Shown here: piece by piece, positions 61,632 to 64,000 of the stretch | Layout: every line of letters starts with the position of its first letter | Position numbering within the stretch: the stretch's first letter is position 1 | From: an uncultured Clostridia bacterium | Lineage (GTDB): Bacteria > Bacillota > Clostridia > Oscillospirales > Ruminococcaceae | NCBI GenBank assembly: GCA_947389015.1 | Contig: CANDVA010000005.1 | Span: 62,001-126,000, forward strand | DNA: 64,000 nucleotides | Direction: 5' to 3' | Notes under the pieces: model-generated | The model's database searches: none | Told to the model about the DNA's origin: nothing | The model's input: the letters and a program-made list of their open reading frames with translations, nothing else | Program-made: the position numbers and the translations under genes

Positions 61632-62075
61632 ATGACCTTTGAGGATATGGATATAGCGGAGGTGAGAGCCTATGCGGAACTGTTCGTGTCGGTGTTCAAT
61701 TCGCCGCCGTGGAACGACCGCTGGACTATGCTCACCGCAAGGCTTCGGCTCGGCGAGCTGATAACGACGGGAACATTCGTCGGGAAAGCCGCCTACGAGG
61801 ACGGTCGGCTGCTCGGGATAATTCTCGGGCAAAAGGAGCATTTCTATGACGGGGTGCATTTTCAGATACAGGAGTTCTGTGTGAGACCCGAGTGCCAACA
61901 GAGCGGCTGCGGTTCGAGACTGCTCTCGGCGCTTAAAGACGAGCTGAACGCGATAGGCGTTGTAAATATTTATCTGATAACCCGGCACGGCGAGAGCACC
62001 GAGGGCTGGTACAGACGCCGCGGACTGAATACCTCAGACGAAATGATAGTGATGTCGGAGGAGCTTACTTTTTAA
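61632..62075 (+). CDS. GNAT-family N-acetyltransferase
   Basis: A 147-residue GNAT protein; the acetyl-CoA site is FCVRPECQQSGCGSRLLSALKDEL (about 85-108), and the fold continues with VVNIYLITRHGESTEGWYRRRGL. Substrate unknown. A gggg site about 10 nt before ATG 61632. Confidence 0.88.
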   Translation: MTFEDMDIAEVRAYAELFVSVFNSPPWNDRWTMLTARLRLGELITTGTFVGKAAYEDGRLLGIILGQKEHFYDGVHFQIQEFCVRPECQQSGCGSRLLSALKDELNAIGVVNIYLITRHGESTEGWYRRRGLNTSDEMIVMSEELTF

Positions 62076-62116
62076 TTTACAAAAGGATGTATAAATCAAA
62101 TTTTTGAGGTGATAAT

Positions 62117-62692
62117 ATGTCCTTTATTGAATTGTTTTTCATCGCGGTGGGGCTGTCAGCGGACGCGTTCGCGGTGGCGCTGGCGGACGGGCTGAATTTG
62201 CGCAATCGCCGAAAAGCGGTGCTTATCGCTTTTATGTTCGGGCTGTTTCAGGCGCTTATGCCCGTACTCGGATATTTTCTCGGGGCGGGGTTCGCGAGCC
62301 TGTTCAGCGCGTTCGACCATTATCTGGCGCTTGGGGTGCTTGGGTTTATCGGCGGCAAGATGATAATCGAGAGCGTCCGCGAGCTTGCTCATGAAGACGA
62401 CGAAGAGCTTGCAGTTATACGCGACCTTCGTTTTCCCGCGCTGATTATGCAGTCGGCGGCTACTGCTATTGACGCGCTTATGGTGGGCGTGAGCTTCGCG
62501 GCGATACGGGTGTCGATAGCTCCCGCGGCGCTGTTTATAGGTGCGGTGACGTTCACGCTGTCTCTGCTCGGAGCGCTTGGCGGGAGGCGGCTGGGATTAA
62601 GATTAGGCGCAAAAGCGGAGCTTGCGGGCGGAATAGTGTTGATGATCATAGGCATAAAAACATTTATGGAGCATATCGGTGCGGGGATATAA
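62117..62692 (+). CDS. mntP: putative manganese efflux pump
   Basis: A 191-residue six-helix protein of the MntP family. GLSADAFAVALADGL (helix 1, Asp pair) and SAATAIDALMVGVSFA (helix 4, Asp) are the two conserved acidic motifs thought to bind Mn2+. gaggtg precedes ATG 62117. The manganese riboswitch (yybP-ykoY) often found before mntP is not present in the 41-bp gap. Confidence 0.93.
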   Translation: MSFIELFFIAVGLSADAFAVALADGLNLRNRRKAVLIAFMFGLFQALMPVLGYFLGAGFASLFSAFDHYLALGVLGFIGGKMIIESVRELAHEDDEELAVIRDLRFPALIMQSAATAIDALMVGVSFAAIRVSIAPAALFIGAVTFTLSLLGALGGRRLGLRLGAKAELAGGIVLMIIGIKTFMEHIGAGI

Positions 62693-62702
62693 GCAGTACG
62701 GC

Positions 62703-62724
62703 TGCGGCAAGGCTTTTTGCCGCA
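62703..62724 (+). terminator. short hairpin after mntP
   Basis: The stem tgcggcaa/ttgccgca (62703-62710 with 62717-62724) has a T-containing loop but no T run after it. May be a weak terminator. Confidence 0.4.
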
Positions 62725-62750
62725 AACCTGCTTTTAAAATAGGGGGAAAA

Positions 62751-63422
62751 ATGATTAAATATGCTATATTTGACATGGACGGAACGATTTTTGACTCGTC
62801 CGAAATGTGGAAAACGCTCGGTGAAGAATATCTGAAATTGCTCGGGAAAACGCCCGCGCCCGATCTCGCGGGCAGGCTGAACACAATGTCTATACCCGAA
62901 AGCGCGGCGTATATTCATAATGAATATGACGTTTCATACTCCCCCGAGGAGATAGTACGCCATATAACCCGAATGACCGAGAAATATTATCTCGAGCGGG
63001 TAAGCTTAAAGGACGGCGCGCCCAGACTGTTGGCGGCGCTTCGCGCTCATTGTGTGCGCATGAGCATAGCGACGGCGGGCGACGCAAATCTGGCGCTGTC
63101 CGCGCTGACGAGACTCGGTATCGCGGAGTTCTTCGAGGGCGCGGTTAGCTGCTCGGATTACGGTGCGAAAACCTCTCCGGAGGTATTCCTGGCGGCGGCG
63201 GATATCATCTACGCTGTTCCCGAGGAGACAATGGTTTTCGAGGACTCGCTCCATGCCGTCCGCACCGCAAAAAAAGCGGGCTTCGCGACTGCCGCTGTGC
63301 GCGACGTAAGCGAGAAAAATCAGGAGGAGCTGAAAAAGACCGCGGACTTCTACGCGCTGTCTCTTTCGGAGCTTGCGGATAACGCCCCGGAGCTGCTGAA
63401 ATTCTCTGCTGCGCGGAATTGA
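62751..63422 (+). CDS. HAD-family hydrolase (beta-phosphoglucomutase/phosphatase-like)
   Basis: A 223-residue HAD hydrolase: motif I DMDGTIFDS, motif II Thr in MSIATAGDAN, Lys region KTSPEVFLAAAD and motif IV VFEDSLHAVRTAKKAG. The alpha-helical cap follows motif I, as in beta-phosphoglucomutases and phosphoglycolate phosphatases. ATG 62751 after aggggg is the family-like start. Substrate undetermined. Confidence 0.9.
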   Translation: MIKYAIFDMDGTIFDSSEMWKTLGEEYLKLLGKTPAPDLAGRLNTMSIPESAAYIHNEYDVSYSPEEIVRHITRMTEKYYLERVSLKDGAPRLLAALRAHCVRMSIATAGDANLALSALTRLGIAEFFEGAVSCSDYGAKTSPEVFLAAADIIYAVPEETMVFEDSLHAVRTAKKAGFATAAVRDVSEKNQEELKKTADFYALSLSELADNAPELLKFSAARN

Positions 63423-63432
63423 CGCTATGCGC

Positions 63433-64000
63433 TTATTCAAAATTGATGTGCCGCTCGGCAAGCCTTCCGATCATCCCGATCAATTCGGGAATGTGCAGCC
63501 GCATAGGACAGTTGGCTTCACATTCACGAGTTTCGCAGCGCAGACAGTATTCGCGGGCAAATTTTATATTTAATCCCAGCTTTTTCAGCGCCCAGAAGTT
63601 CTTTCCCAGAAAATAATAATTATACTGCCTGAACATTGTGTGTATCTCCGTTCCGTGCGGACATTTGCAGCGCTGACAGCGGGTACACGGTATAGGCTCG
63701 AATTTGGTTTTTATCCGTTTGTTCACCTGTTCAAAAGAATAGCTCCTCGGGGTGATTTCACGTCCCATAGCCGACTCGACCTGCTCAATCGTACCCATTC
63801 CGATAAGCGCCGACGAAAAAGGATAATTCAAGATGCCGCCGATCAATTCCTCAACACCGAAAACGCCGATCAGAACTCCCGCGGCATAGACCTTGTTTAG
63901 AATAAACCCCTTTTCGGAAAAGGCGGTCTCATTTTTGATTCTGTCTAACATTCCGCGTTCGAAAATGTTTCCGCTGCCTTGCAGGACGTCAACGCGCGGG
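63433..64000 (-). CDS. aldo/keto reductase with C-terminal 4Fe-4S domain (partial)
   Basis: The frame runs through the right edge without stop, so the N-terminal barrel is missing from the window. The visible 188 residues include the end of the aldo/keto reductase barrel (FILNKVYAAGVLIGVFGVEELIGGILNYPFSSALIGMGTIEQVESAM). A ferredoxin-like C-terminus with CTRCQRCKCP and CLRCETRECEANCP (two Cys clusters) follows. This domain combination is common in anaerobes. An internal ATG at 63951 is not a likely start because the reading frame upstream is also family-like. Confidence 0.82.
   Translation of the reverse strand, partial: PRVDVLQGSGNIFERGMLDRIKNETAFSEKGFILNKVYAAGVLIGVFGVEELIGGILNYPFSSALIGMGTIEQVESAMGREITPRSYSFEQVNKRIKTKFEPIPCTRCQRCKCPHGTEIHTMFRQYNYYFLGKNFWALKKLGLNIKFAREYCLRCETRECEANCPMRLHIPELIGMIGRLAERHINFE

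Noticed and set aside
62076-62116. A manganese (yybP-ykoY) riboswitch before mntP
   Set aside because: The gap is 41 bp, too short for the aptamer.

Overview
The window looks like chromosomal DNA of an anaerobic, gut-type Clostridia bacterium, probably of the Ruminococcaceae/Oscillospiraceae kind. The grounds are gene content: an IspH-ribosomal protein S1 fusion, class III fructose-1,6-bisphosphatase, clustered galacturonate catabolism genes, NPxTG-type surface proteins, and Gram-positive sigma-A promoters (TTGACA-N17-TATAAT) with strong Shine-Dalgarno sites. No species call is justified without a database search. No rRNA, tRNA, CRISPR array or insertion sequence was recognised.

Layout. 1-9.8 kb: a plus-strand hexuronate/pectin-sugar operon (kdgK, a TIM-barrel isomerase, kduI, an MsmX/UgpC-type ATPase, a MATE transporter, uxaB, uxaA, uxaC) closed by a terminator. 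10-11.4 kb: a second MATE exporter. 11.4-18.6 kb: a sensory island. It holds a LytTR response regulator, a histidine kinase with an extra C-terminal RsiV/DUF3298-like extracytoplasmic domain, two chemoreceptors, and a roughly 105-nt transcription unit with a 14-codon ORF. All are tied together by four sets of a 14-bp direct repeat with 20-bp period next to promoters. 18.7-26 kb: XRE/cupin regulator with an MBL-fold hydrolase, a MarR/PNPOx pair with a 23-bp palindromic operator, then a long minus-strand operon (lipase-like, NUDIX, unknown, PhoH, unknown, YbeY, DgkA). 26.1-31.6 kb: a compact phage head module (portal, scaffold-like, capsid, connectors, tail-hub-like protein) without terminase, integrase, tape measure or lysis genes.

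31.9-37.8 kb: RpiR regulator, an unknown, a HI0933-type flavoprotein, then cmk-plsC-ispH/rpsA. 37.9-40.7 kb: an ECF sigma factor with a membrane-anchored partner whose ectodomain is a triplicated module. 41-46 kb: GH51 arabinofuranosidase and a 1206-aa PAS/GGDEF/GAF protein. 46.4-48.3 kb: three NPxTG surface proteins. 48.4-49.9 kb: small conserved proteins and a pair of paralogous membrane proteins. 50-52 kb: YtrA-type GntR regulator with an ABC exporter. 52.1-59.9 kb: complete fructose PTS locus (FruR-like, FruK, FruA, HPr, EI) plus class III FBPase; the HPr lacks the regulatory Ser46. 60-64 kb: tgt, small unknown, GNAT, MntP, HAD phosphatase and a ferredoxin-like aldo/keto reductase cut by the window end.

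The most unusual item is the 11.7-18.7 kb island. Its repeats resemble LytTR (AgrA-type) boxes and sit exactly 5 bp (three promoters) or 25 bp (one promoter) upstream of a -35 element. One box forms the last codons and stop codon of the response-regulator gene itself. This predicts a self-regulating switch that controls chemoreceptor expression.
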